DNA from: Phytopythium helicoides
Lineage: Eukaryota; Oomycota; Peronosporomycetes; Pythiales; Pythiaceae
Assembly: GCA_024867545.1 (NCBI GenBank)
Contig: JANFNE010000002.1
Span: forward strand, 310,001-374,000
DNA length: 64,000 bases
Reading direction: 5' to 3'
The notes under the pieces were generated by a model. The model saw only the letters and a program-made list of their open reading frames with translations, was not told where the DNA came from and made no database searches. Numbering within the stretch: the stretch's first letter is position 1; every line of letters begins with the position of its first letter. The position numbers and the translations under genes are program-made. Shown one piece after another: positions 11,367 through 21,375 of the stretch.

Positions 11367-12767
11367 ATGGCGCCGACTCGCTGGCCGCTGCTGCTGCTGC
11401 TCGCGGCCGCCTCCGTCGCCTCTGCGTGCGACCAGCACGGCGGCCACCACCACCACGCGCACGCGCACGCGCTCGTCGCGGAGCAGGCGCGCGCGCTGGC
11501 GGCCGCGGCGTCGTCCAAGGCCACGTCGACGGCCTACACGTGCCCCGTGTGCGGCATGCAGTCGACCTACGCCGACTACAACAACTCCAACTACGTGTCG
11601 CTGCAGCACGGACAGCGCGTGTACACGTGCGGCATGGCGGCGCGCGCGTTCGCCGACTACTCGTTCCAGTCGACCGACACGGCGTACCTGGCCGCCAACA
11701 TGGCCGCGTACGTGGTCAACGCGACCGACTCGGACGACTACGGCGACTGCGAGAACGCGTGCGACGAGTGCGCCGACGGGCTGTACGACCCCGTGACGGG
11801 GGACCAGGTCACCACCGACAACTTCCACTACGTCTGCCTGCTCAAGGGCCAGAAGATCTACTTCGCCTCGCTCGCGTCCAAGAACACGTACCTCAGCAAC
11901 GTCAACCAGGAGGTGCGCTACCTCGTCAACGACTCGGTCTGCGCGGGCGCCACTTGCTCCGACGCCACGCAGATCACCACGCTGAGCGCGGCCGCCGCGG
12001 CCATGGTCCCAGACATCGAGTCGAGCAGCGGCAGCGGCACGGCGGGCTCCACCAGCAGCGCAACGTCGGCCGCCACCGACTCGTCGACCGACACGACCGA
12101 CGCGGGCTTCTGCTCGGGAGAGGGATCCGTCATGTTCAACGGCTTCCAGTCGACAGTCAACGGCTCCTGCATCAAGCTGCTCTTCCAGCCGTGGGTGCTC
12201 AACACCGCCGCCAAGTACGCGTTTGGCTTCATCGGGTGCTTCCTCATGGCATTGTTCAACGAGTTCCTCGTCAAGGCGCGTGAAAACGTTCGCCAGAAGC
12301 TCCTTGCGGCGCGCAAGCTGCGTCCGCTGGACAAGGTGCACAAGATCCAGTGCAAGTCGCTGCTGGCGCTACTCTACATGATTCAGATGACGATCGCGTA
12401 CTTCGCCATGCTTGTGGTCATGACGTACGAGACTGGCCTTTTCATTTCGCTGCTGCTGGGCTTTGGCGCTGGATTTATGCTGTTCAAGAACTTTGACCAG
12501 GAAGTGACGAATGAGCGAGGCGTGTGGCGCTTTACGGATCCGTCGACGGTCTCGATCCGCGTCAACGGCATGTCGTGCATGGCCAACTGCGGCACTACTG
12601 TCGAGAAGGCGCTTGCAGCGGTTCCTGGTGTCTCGAACGCGTTCGTGGCATTTGACGAGAAAACAGCCTATGTCGCTGGTTCCGCACCAATGAGCGATCT
12701 GGTGGAGGCTGTGGAAGCTGTCGGTTTTTCGGTCGAGGACGCGGGCCAGTCAACCACATGCGCGTAA
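11367..12767 (+). CDS. Ctr-type copper transporter fused to a C-terminal HMA (Atx1-like) domain
   Basis: 466 aa from ATG 11367; the frame is open a little further upstream but without ATG. Signal peptide at 1-20 (WPLLLLLAAASVASA), then a His-rich stretch (HGGHHHHAHAHA, 24-35) likely to bind metal outside the cell. A YHS/TRASH-like segment begins at CPVCGM (59-64) and a degenerate second one lies at about 132-178. Ser/Thr-rich linker, MFNGFQ, then three Ctr helices: about 268-296, 330-353 with MLVVMTYET, and 358-374 with LGFGAGFMLF. Residues 394-457 form an HMA ferredoxin-like domain (VSIRVNGMSC..VEKALAAVPGV..VEAVGFSVED). Its metal site reads C404-M-A-N-C408, spacing CxxxC rather than the usual CxxC. 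Because Ctr C termini face the cytosol, the HMA domain would sit where Atx1/Atox1 normally docks. It ends 30 bp before the right repeat arm. Confidence 0.9.
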   Translation: MAPTRWPLLLLLAAASVASACDQHGGHHHHAHAHALVAEQARALAAAASSKATSTAYTCPVCGMQSTYADYNNSNYVSLQHGQRVYTCGMAARAFADYSFQSTDTAYLAANMAAYVVNATDSDDYGDCENACDECADGLYDPVTGDQVTTDNFHYVCLLKGQKIYFASLASKNTYLSNVNQEVRYLVNDSVCAGATCSDATQITTLSAAAAAMVPDIESSSGSGTAGSTSSATSAATDSSTDTTDAGFCSGEGSVMFNGFQSTVNGSCIKLLFQPWVLNTAAKYAFGFIGCFLMALFNEFLVKARENVRQKLLAARKLRPLDKVHKIQCKSLLALLYMIQMTIAYFAMLVVMTYETGLFISLLLGFGAGFMLFKNFDQEVTNERGVWRFTDPSTVSIRVNGMSCMANCGTTVEKALAAVPGVSNAFVAFDEKTAYVAGSAPMSDLVEAVEAVGFSVEDAGQSTTCA

Positions 12768-14591
12768 GCCTGCTCTTGCATGCGTTCTCCCTAAAATAAT
12801 GCCCAGGTGCCGTGGTGATCATGATGTGGGCGTGGTGGGTTAGCTCTCGGGTTCACAGATCGTCGCTTGCATCCTTCCGATTGCTTCCTCACGGAGTAGA
12901 TCAGAGGTATGGTGCTCTTGACGATTTGTGAAGTAGCCGAAGGTACTCACCACCTCCATCCACCATGGCTCTGGACCCTTTGATTGAATCGATTGGTCTC
13001 ACATTGTGCTCTTTTTCGTCCCTTTGCTTGTGTCAACTAGAAAAAAGGATGCGTAGCGCGGTTCAAGCGCGCTTGCCTCGACACTTGACTTACTGCGCGC
13101 GGTATGAGTTGAGTCGTGTGGGGATATTGACGACTTTTGAGCTCCCACGAAGATGAAGATGCGTATCTGGCGAGTATACTTTCTGGTCATTTCTTGCTTT
13201 CGTCCTGTGGTGCATGAACTTGATGTTGGAAGTGTTCAACAACGGCAAGAGCGCAGCTCCTCTACTCACTCGTGTGATGAGGCAACGAAAGTCAACGCCA
13301 ACAAGCAGGTGTGATCGATCGAGATGCTCCCTCCACTCGACTGAAAGGAGCAGCTTGATCGATATTCACACCCAGACATTTAGTGTGAGCACTCTCATCA
13401 TCTGAATATGTTTGTGAGCTGCTGTGTGAGCTGCTGTATCTTCACGTTGGAGCAGCCGTCCTTCGACCCTCGTTGTGGTCTGCTACTTGTTGCTTTGCCA
13501 CGGTCTCAAAAGTCTCAGACAACTCGATGAAGTTGGTGTAGCTGTAGGTGAGAGCTCGTTACGATTCACGCTGTTTTGGTCTTGAGTTCGTGTTTCCAGT
13601 TGAGACTTCCACCTGTGGTGAGCATCAACCACATAGCTCGCGCCTTGCACTGCCATCGCATCCTCTTCAAATCTCTGTTGCGCTCAGAGAGCTGGAATGA
13701 GCACTCCCACTGCGTAAGCACCTGCGTTGACGTTGGTGTTCCAGTTCGCATTACAGAATCCCTCAGCTCAACACAAATCGTCGATTCCATTCATGGTGGT
13801 GTGCCATGGTATCCCATCTGAGTGAAGTTTAGCATAGTGCTCGAAGCTCCATGGGTCTACGACACTGCGTCAGAGTGTTCGAGCTCGCATCCCTGCCGGC
13901 GTCGAGCTCCCGTCCTCATGCATGAACAGAGACTTCGCTACCCAAACCGCTGTTTCCTGTTTCCTGTACGGAGAGCGCAGCTGCCATTATGTCACACAGA
14001 AGATTGGTCTTTGCTCCACGATGTCAGCAGTATCATTCGCCCTGACGTGGTCACCTCATGCAAAAGCTCATCCACTGGACCCAATTTGATGCAAGCAGGC
14101 TAACCGCCTTGCTCAACTTCTCTCGATGCTCGAACGCGAGGCTCGACCACCACCAGCGCCACCTCTGCAGTTCCGGTGGTGATGCACATCAATCGACTCT
14201 AAAATACCGCACAGCCCCAGTTGCGGCTCCAAACTGTCCACTAGCGTCGCGCCGATCGTCCGTGTGTGCGCTATTTCTGACCCTATCGCGTCCCTATCCA
14301 GCTGCTTCCTTGCAACAAACCTGCCTGACCAGTGCGCCTGACCTCGAGTCTCCGCCGGCTGTTCACCCGTTCGGTTTCCTGGCGAATTTCGGACGGCTCT
14401 GCGTCGCTGCATCTCCCATTCCTGGTCAAACCAGCCGTCTATTGAAGTGAAGCTCCATTCAGAAAGCTGGCTGGATCCATCCGCGTGTTGCTGCGACCGC
14501 CACGTCCTCGGCGTTTCTCCGCACGCCAAAAAGTCCAGGAACGTCCTCAGCCAACTTTGTCAGGAGCCACCACTCCACTCGTCTCCACCGA
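12768..14591. other. intergenic, inner half of right repeat arm
   Basis: Mirror of the left-arm intergenic stretch. It contains the 224-bp indel (13243-13466) and the upstream region of the zipper gene. No supported gene. Confidence 0.5.
13243..13466. other. 224-bp stretch present only in right arm
   Basis: Flanking sequence on both sides (..GTGTTCAACAA and CCCTCGTTGTGG..) is contiguous in the left arm at about 4614-4632, so this is either an insertion here or a deletion there. It contains a short tandem (GTGTGAGCTGCT twice, about 13413-13437). No terminal inverted repeats or target duplication were obvious. Confidence 0.75.
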
Positions 14592-15470
14592 ATGTCGGAC
14601 GGATCGGACGCTAAAGCTCTGGCCAGTCGTCGGAAGGGAGCCGCCAAAGGCAGGAAGGAGCGAGGATGGGGACCGTATAAGTCGGTGCTCAGGGAGCGGT
14701 CCGTCGATTTCAACCTCACGCTCGACGTGCACAACCTGCGGCAGGAGATCCGCGAGCTCACGACGCTGAGGGAGCTGCTGCTCGCCAAGGAGCTCAACCA
14801 GCGGCATCTCCGGGACGGGTCGCTGCTCCAGACCGTGCGCGAGTTCTATCGACTCTTTCATCACGGGTACCAGCTGCGGTCGTTCTCGTCGAGTCGTTTA
14901 GTGCAGCACCACCGAGAGCGATGGCCGCCGATCGTCGACGCTACCGAGCAACGAGCGTTCATTGAGAGTGTCATGCACCCCGCAGTGGACATTGGCAGCG
15001 GGTTCGCTGGCACAGAGCACTTCATCGAGCAAATGGAGATCTACTCGACCTGCTTCCGCAACATGAGGGTGGCGCTGCGCGAATACGAGATCGTTCAAAC
15101 GGATACCAGCGTCATCATCTCAACGCGCGCGTCCTTCACTTTCTGGATCGCGCGCGCGACGGTGGAGGTCGTGTTCCCGCACATTATCGGCCACGAGCAC
15201 CTTATTTCGCAGCTCGTCGACCGGTATGTGGAGTCCGACATGCGCATCACGTTTTGGTTCGAGGAAGGAACCGACGTTCACAACCGCCACCAAGATCGGT
15301 GTGTGCGGTACAACTTGGACGCCGCCTTGGTTTCGGTGTTTTCTCAGCTGCTTCGAGACCCACGTGATGTGTCGTTGCTTGTCGGACGAGCGCTCATTAC
15401 GCCAAACAGTTTGTTGGGTGTCGAAAATGTCGGTGACGAAACGGATGGCTCCAGAGTGGGGTTGCTGTAA
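14592..15470 (+). CDS. leucine-zipper / NTF2-like domain protein (right copy)
   Basis: 292 aa from ATG 14592, the twin of the gene at 2614-3492, with the same zipper (L42, L49, L56, L63) and VREFYRLFHHGY domain. Visible differences are A11 instead of V and DMRIT instead of DARIT. Both copies are fully open, so the duplication is recent or both are maintained. The two genes point towards the outside of the inverted structure. A role in gene regulation is inferred only from the family and is unproven because the basic region is atypical. Confidence 0.7.
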   Translation: MSDGSDAKALASRRKGAAKGRKERGWGPYKSVLRERSVDFNLTLDVHNLRQEIRELTTLRELLLAKELNQRHLRDGSLLQTVREFYRLFHHGYQLRSFSSSRLVQHHRERWPPIVDATEQRAFIESVMHPAVDIGSGFAGTEHFIEQMEIYSTCFRNMRVALREYEIVQTDTSVIISTRASFTFWIARATVEVVFPHIIGHEHLISQLVDRYVESDMRITFWFEEGTDVHNRHQDRCVRYNLDAALVSVFSQLLRDPRDVSLLVGRALITPNSLLGVENVGDETDGSRVGLL

Positions 15471-16522
15471 GAGGAAGGAATGAAGAGTTATCTGATGATG
15501 TTGAAGCTGATTCTCTGGTGGCGAGGCAGTCTCGTCCATTTTGTCTTCATGGTTTGCTGTCTCGGATGGGTTGAGAACCGAACCTGAAGCTCCTCCTTCA
15601 CATTCGGATCGCTTGTGATCGGATCTTTGGCTATATATGGGCGTCGATGAAGAGGTGTGCATCGATGAAGAGGTCTCTGATGAAATGACTCCCATCAGTT
15701 CAAAAGCTCACGTGGATCTCCCCCATCACGAAGCAAACGGCACGCATCAAGAAGCACTCTTACGGCTGGTTGCGTATCTTTACGGGTCCCACGCCACGGT
15801 AGCTTGATGGCTACAACCGCGGTGCCGAGGAGCAAGCGCCGCTGGTGCTGCGTCAGATCTCCTTCGTCAAATGTTGGCTATTCGATCAGCACCGCCTCGA
15901 TGCGGACACTCGGCACAAATCTAACTTAGCCGAGAGACGGTCCGCTGTGTGTGAGATAACCGTGTCGAATGTCCTCATCCCTGAGGTCGCTGGCACTTCA
16001 ACCAACCCACTCTACCCGGTGAGCGAAACACTCATCAGAGGATCGCGACTGTGTTTGCCTGGAAGCTTCCGCTCTATCCGTCCCCTTATGGACATTGTAG
16101 GTATTCATGATTAGCACGGAGCCACGGCTGGTGACAATCGATTCACCGAAGCCATCATACCAGAATGCCAAACATTTTCAGATCCTTCAAGAGTCATAGG
16201 GGTTGCCATCTTTTCTCGATTGTTATCGAGGCTAAGTCCCTTTTCAACACAAGTGTTCGGGTCCGATTCGCTAGTGATGAGCCAGTGGTGACTCCTGTCG
16301 AAGACGTCAGCTACAGACTAAAGCTCCCTCCAGCAGCCAGCACAGCAGGATCTTAGCTCTCATCACTCACGATACTCTAGAGTACAAGTCACCTGGGGAT
16401 GCCTGGAAGGAAGAGAAAAGGAATCGTGTTGAACAAAGTCATGCAAAACACAAGCAAACAACCACCGAGCTACCTTCCTACTGCTGCTGCTCCGATTGCC
16501 TACGTGATACTGCTACCTTGCT
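15471..16522. other. intergenic, inside right repeat arm
   Basis: Mirror of 1577-2613. It contains coding-like debris (about 15735-16114 on +) interrupted by a stop; family not recognised. Confidence 0.5.
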
Positions 16523-17141
16523 TCACGGACGGACGCCAAACTGCTCGAGAAGCTTCTCCGACAGCTCCCACAGCTCCTTCGCCAGCTTGGGGTCCTTCGC
16601 TTGCTCCGACGTGTGGTACGGCTCATCCACACGGATGTACATGCCGCTTGTCCATCCGCGAGAGGTCCAGTCGCGCTCAGCACAGATCGTAGCCATGAAC
16701 GCTCCCGAATACGCGGCGGTGCTCACACGAATCCCGCGCTCGGCGCAGAACGCTTTGATCGCGTCCAAGTCGAAGTTCGTCTTGTCATGGTGACGTCCTA
16801 GTCCCGTGTCGGGCGTATAACCTGGCGTGTAGGCGATGACCTCAATCCCGGTGGGGTTGCGACGTAGTAGCTCGTTCGTGAAGAGCAAGTTGAGCAGCTT
16901 GCTGGCAGAGTATGTCTCTCCTCCATTGTACGGCTCAAGACCGCGTGCAAGCTGCTCGAGAGTGAACTCTTTTGGTGGTGCGATAGGAGTGTTCTCGGCG
17001 GGGTCGTGGGTCTCCGACGATACGATGACGATGCGCTTGGTGATATCGAGTAGTGACGTGACGAGCTGGAAGTGACCGAGGTGGTTGACGCCGAACGTCA
17101 TCTCGACTCCATCCGTCGTGAGTGCCTTTATTAGGAGCTTG
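16523..17141 (-). pseudogene. 5'-truncated SDR (right arm copy)
   Basis: Mirror of the truncated SDR at 830-1576, but cut further in. Family homology begins at about IKALTTDGVEMTF; the preceding residues are unrelated to the family because of the breakpoint near 17145. The YSASK active-site motif and intact C terminus remain; the TGxxxGxG motif, the CNAG motif and half of the Rossmann fold are gone. The frame is open up to 17185, but a functional dehydrogenase is very unlikely. Confidence 0.82.
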
Positions 17142-17164
17142 ACACCAGAGTTGTAGCGTGATGC

Positions 17165-17290
17165 TGCGCATGAGGATGGCAGCATCGTCTAGATCTCAAT
17201 GACAGATATGTCAAGCTCAGATAGCCTTAACAAGCTCTGTGAATCAACCAAAACATGCTCGCTACCAATTCGAACCTCAAGATCGTTTTC
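17165..17290 (+). pseudogene. flipped SDR fragment with in-frame stop
   Basis: On the plus strand this reads GSIV-stop-ISMTDMSSSD followed by SLNKLCESTKTCS. It aligns with GSIVETALVD..SSSESVNKFCESIKTRS of the left-arm SDR. It is head-to-head with the minus-strand truncated SDR next to it, so the missing N-terminal part of that copy has been inverted locally and then decayed. Confidence 0.65.
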
Positions 17291-18175
17291 GTGTGTCCGT
17301 ATCACCCATCTTCGTGATTGCTTTCTCGAATTGATCTAGTCAAACAAGAGTCAATGCATGCTCAACTAAGTCATTCGAGACGCAAGAATAAAACTGCTTC
17401 CACCTAATACCTACAAAGACTCACTTTTACGAACTTGCGCGGTGTTCATGAAAACCACCTCCGACAACTACCACAGACACTCAAATACCATTTTGTTGGC
17501 GTTTAGGCTTGTCAAGTATTAGTTGTTGGGCTGAGGTCGACAAACCCAAAGTCTGATAACACTGCTGACGATCCAGAAAAAGATAACTTTTTTTTTTCTT
17601 GATTCACCACGTCTTGGGTTGCCACGACTCAGAACATTGAAGTACCTCGGGTTAACCGAGGGTGGTCTTTGCCGGGCACAACTTATAACTTGCACTAAAG
17701 GGACCTCTCGCAAAACGTGAGGCTCAACGTACCGGCAATGGATAATCGCATGCCACGCCACGTTCCCAACAGGCACTTGCGCCTCCAGCTTTAAAGTTGC
17801 TTCGTCTGCAAGCAACGTGCTGAATCATTAAACGAGGTCGGCGGTTTTCTTTTACCCATCGCATTTGACCATTGGAGAAGAAGATCCACGTCCAGACCCT
17901 TGGATTTGGACTGCATCCCACAAAAAAAAATTGCGACGTAGGAGAGATGTGCGTTGATGGATCAACTTTGGGATTGAACTACAGCGTTTGTTTGAACTGC
18001 TCCAAGCCAAGCCTTTGAGGCGCAACGATATTCCGTTATTGTCGACAGCATTTCGCATGAAACGTGGTAAACGGTTACAGTGCTCCACCATTCCCAGCGG
18101 GCCAATCACATTTTGCCCAGTCTTGAATTGCTTGGTGGGTTTCATTGTCTCCATTCTCATTGCTCATTTTCCGCG
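17291..18175. other. intergenic; upstream of pseudokinase
   Basis: Outside the arm no gene is recognisable. There is a T9 run near 17588. Directly before the pseudokinase ATG lies CTCATTGCTCATTTTCCGCG (about 18155-18174), which fits the oomycete Inr/FPR core-promoter pattern (TCAYTY.. plus ATTT). A CCAAT occurs at about 18101. Confidence 0.4.
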
Positions 18176-19660
18176 ATGGCCACCAAGTCGATTATCAGAG
18201 GGGTAGCTATGGCTGCTGAGGCTGCTGGCTATACCTCGCCAAAACTGGACTTGGCAGTAAAAGTGCTCACCAAACTGAACAAGACGTACACGGAGCTCAA
18301 GGGCTATGACAGCAAATGTGCAGCTCTCCACAGTCGCTTGAAATGGTTTGCCCACGGACTACGCAAGCTACCACCTGACACACCTGAAGCACAATCATTG
18401 GTGTCGCTCCTCATACCGTTGATCAATAAGTTCGACAAAGCGGTACACGATTATAGTGACCGCAAGTTTTATACTCGATGGGCATACATGGGGAAATTCG
18501 ATGAGAACATCAACAACTACAACGATGAGCTGGATCATATCATCACGATGGCCACGAAAACAGTGCAAGTTTCTAAGAACTATGATGAGATCCTGAAATC
18601 CTGTCCCGAATTCAAGAAAGACTTCGCTGGACTCGTAGAGGAGACGGAAAACATTAGAGGACCTGAGAAAAGCAATCAGCACTTTGAAAAAATGTCCAAT
18701 GAAGATACAACTCGCTTTCTTATGGAGCTCAAGCGGAATTACACACCTAACCAAAATAATCAGGAGCTCGCACTGGAACCCATTGATTCAGCCATCCATA
18801 AAATTGCGGACATCGCTCATAAGGATTTCCTCAATAAGAAGGTCGTAGAGACTCCGGAAATGTGGACGATTACTGAAGATGAAGTGATATTGAGAGAGAA
18901 AATTGACTCTCGCGGCTCAACTCGTATCCACATTGGAGAATGGGGAGGTGTCCAAGTAGCCATCAAAAAGTTTGGTGCCCATCATACTGATAACCCTGAC
19001 TTTATCGCGCACTTGCAGATCTGGCGCACTCTTCTCCACCCATATGTGGCTCAGCTCTACGGAGCCGGAACTGACAGTAGCCGTGCTCCATTCTTCGTTT
19101 ACGAATATGCAAGTCGTCGAAGCCTGGACAAATGCTGCGAGTCGTTGTCGCAAAAGGAAACGTGGAAGATGCTGTATCAAGCGGCGTTGGGACTCGCGTA
19201 TCTGCACAAGAATCATGTCGTTCACGGTAACCTGAGCTGCTCCAAGCTTTTGGTCACTGAAAAAGGTGATGTGAAGTTGTTCGGATTCGGCTCGTCGCGT
19301 ATCCGTAGAAACAATGAGACCGACAGCATCAAGACAAATTTTGATCGGAATTTTGCCGCACCAGAGTGCCTTGGAATCGGTCCCGATGGTCAAGATTGTG
19401 GCTGCTTACACGGTCCACATTTCCAGTCCGATGTGTACTCGCTCGGTCTCACGATTATTGAAGCTGTTAGCAAGCAGATCCCGTATAATGACCTTCCAGA
19501 CAATAAAATGAAAGATTTGAAGAGGAACAACAAGTTACCGAAGCCTCAAGACATGGACGAAAGTGCGTGGACTCTAGTCAAGCAAATGTGTGTTTGCGAT
19601 CCAAGTCAACGTCCTTCTCTTTCGTATGTCACCGAGAAGCTTGAGCGTTATACGCAGTGA
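18176..19660 (+). CDS. pseudokinase with N-terminal helical bundle (MLKL-like architecture)
   Basis: 494 aa from ATG 18176; the frame is open upstream but starts only at a GTG. Residues about 10-190 are all-helical without low complexity and resemble the four-helix adaptor (MLKL_NTD/HeLo-like) seen in front of TKL kinases. Residues 235-490 form a protein-kinase fold. The VAIK lysine is present (K264) and the C-lobe motifs APE (AAPE) and DVYSLG are conserved. The glycine loop is degraded (DSRGSTRIHIGEWGG), HRD is HGN (350-352) and DFG is GFG (370-372). Loss of both catalytic aspartates makes phosphotransfer unlikely. The most similar layout I know is MLKL: helical executioner or adaptor bundle plus pseudokinase. 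Function in this organism is inferred. A decayed copy of its 3' end lies just downstream. Confidence 0.82.
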   Translation: MATKSIIRGVAMAAEAAGYTSPKLDLAVKVLTKLNKTYTELKGYDSKCAALHSRLKWFAHGLRKLPPDTPEAQSLVSLLIPLINKFDKAVHDYSDRKFYTRWAYMGKFDENINNYNDELDHIITMATKTVQVSKNYDEILKSCPEFKKDFAGLVEETENIRGPEKSNQHFEKMSNEDTTRFLMELKRNYTPNQNNQELALEPIDSAIHKIADIAHKDFLNKKVVETPEMWTITEDEVILREKIDSRGSTRIHIGEWGGVQVAIKKFGAHHTDNPDFIAHLQIWRTLLHPYVAQLYGAGTDSSRAPFFVYEYASRRSLDKCCESLSQKETWKMLYQAALGLAYLHKNHVVHGNLSCSKLLVTEKGDVKLFGFGSSRIRRNNETDSIKTNFDRNFAAPECLGIGPDGQDCGCLHGPHFQSDVYSLGLTIIEAVSKQIPYNDLPDNKMKDLKRNNKLPKPQDMDESAWTLVKQMCVCDPSQRPSLSYVTEKLERYTQ

Positions 19661-19691
19661 CCCACTAACCACGTAGGGTTTAGGCCAGTAC

Positions 19692-19766
19692 TGTTGTGTC
19701 TGCGATCCAAATCAACATGTGGCTCTCTCCTACGTGACGAAGTAACTCAAGCATTATGCACAGTGA
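19692..19766 (+). pseudogene. decayed duplicate of the pseudokinase 3' end
   Basis: Translation gives CVCDPNQHVALSYVTK-stop-LKHYAQ-stop, against CVCDPSQRPSLSYVTEKLERYTQ-stop at the end of the upstream gene. About 75 bp remain, indicating that a tandem relative once followed. Confidence 0.75.
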
Positions 19767-21375
19767 GCGTGCACGCGCGAAACCGTACATACTAGGTTTC
19801 TTTGATTTTTCTTCACATTCTTTTCTCCTTGTTGATCAGTGCTAGCGCTGCTCATGAATCAATGCAATCCATTTTCTTTTCTTTTACACACGGTCTGCAG
19901 CAATGTCTCCGTATCGAGCTCCGTTGCAAACATTGACTGTCCATAACTTCAAGACTTGCGCTACCAGTAGAGGGATAAACTATGCTATCAAAAAAAAAAA
20001 AAGCGCCTATCCACCTCATTTCGCCTTGGCTCACGTCACGTCCAAGTATTGCAGATCTGCGGGCTTTTTACCCGCTCGACGTCATTTTTCAATATCGCCA
20101 TAGTGTCTGGAATGTAACCCGTCTTATCCGAAACATGGATACAGAAACTTCAACGCTTCTCGTTAATAAATAGTCGCTCCATGAGCTTGCTCTGTCCTCG
20201 CGAACAGTGGAGCGCACTCAGTGTCTGTTTGCTTGGACTATCTACTGAATTCGGTGGTCGTTCAATCTGCTTAGTGGCCGCTATTCAAAAAGGAGCTACA
20301 TACTATGGCACGGCGGTTGGACTCGCTTCGCGTGGGCGTCAACATTCATGAAGGTGTTGATGAACAGTGGTGAAGCGAGCATCCGGCACTTTGATCGGTT
20401 GTGCGAGTTGGTTCGCGAACAACTCGATGCCTTACTGGTTGCGTTCCAAACAACAGCAACAGCACCCAAATTGATGATGCTGGCGCCTGCCAAAGCCATA
20501 CCTACTATTATAGACTTCATGCGCACTGTTGCAACGGCTGCGTCTGGTTCACAGGCTGCAACGAGATCATGTCTACTACAATGCAGTTGTTCCAGCGGCT
20601 GGGCAAGATGCCTTGAAGGAGACCGAGTGTTCCCTGCACGCCCTCGGGTGCGTATGACGCCACCATGGGGAATGCCAGCTCGTGGCGTCGACAGTGTCAG
20701 GACGGACTGAAACATGTTTTGACTGCAGTCTGTTTGACCAGTGTCGCATGTCAACTCGAGCTTGATGCCCAAGCTCTCTCGCGGTGGTGGCGACTGGAGA
20801 CACTCGCGTCTGGCTGTGAGTCATGAGTCCCTAATGCATCAGCAACTTGCGTCTCCGCTGTCGCCGCGGATTCCGCCAAATCCCAAAGACACAACATAGA
20901 GCATGCAAATCGTGCTTGCGGCGTCGGACGACGGGCGTCAAACGCCGACCGGTGATCAAGCACAGCTTGACAAGCCCCCAGGTCGAGGCGATGGCAACCA
21001 GCCATCAAGTCCACCCGACGCCACGGCGACGCCACAACGCCTCGTCGTGCAGCTTCAAGGCTTCAAAGACACGTCGGTGCTCCGGTGCTTCCGAGCTTGC
21101 GACACGGAAAAACAGGCGATGATACCCACCACGCGAGGTTTGCGCGTCAAGCGGTGCTGGACGGCGACCACGACTCATACAAAGCGCGACTCGTCTTCAC
21201 CCGACCACCTGCTGTGGCGTCGCCACAAAGACACTCGCGGCGCAGAGTGGCACCTCATGGCGGCGGCGGTGCGTGGCCATGAAGCGGCCGTCCACACCCG
21301 GGAGCGACCACCAGCCCAGAGTGGAAATTCCCAGCCTCGAGACGAGCGGCGTGGAGCGTGAGCTGGACGAGCAGC
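19767..21375. other. intergenic
   Basis: Contains A/T runs (A12 near 19990) and GC-rich open frames on both strands towards 20900-21375 that show no motif. The last 300 bp are GC-rich and lead into the MICAL-like gene, so they may include its 5' UTR. Confidence 0.45.

Larger units (their letters stand above)
12798..17340. repeat. inverted repeat 1, right arm
   Basis: Mirror image of 780-4993. The near-identical part runs from 12951 (pairing with 4908) to about 17145. From 12798 to 12951 the match is patchy with small insertions relative to the left arm. Distal of 17145 a short SDR piece is flipped (17165-17290), and then patches matching the left arm near 780-820 resume (around 17300-17340). 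The arm carries a 224-bp stretch (13243-13466) absent from the left arm. The outer limits are soft. Confidence 0.92.
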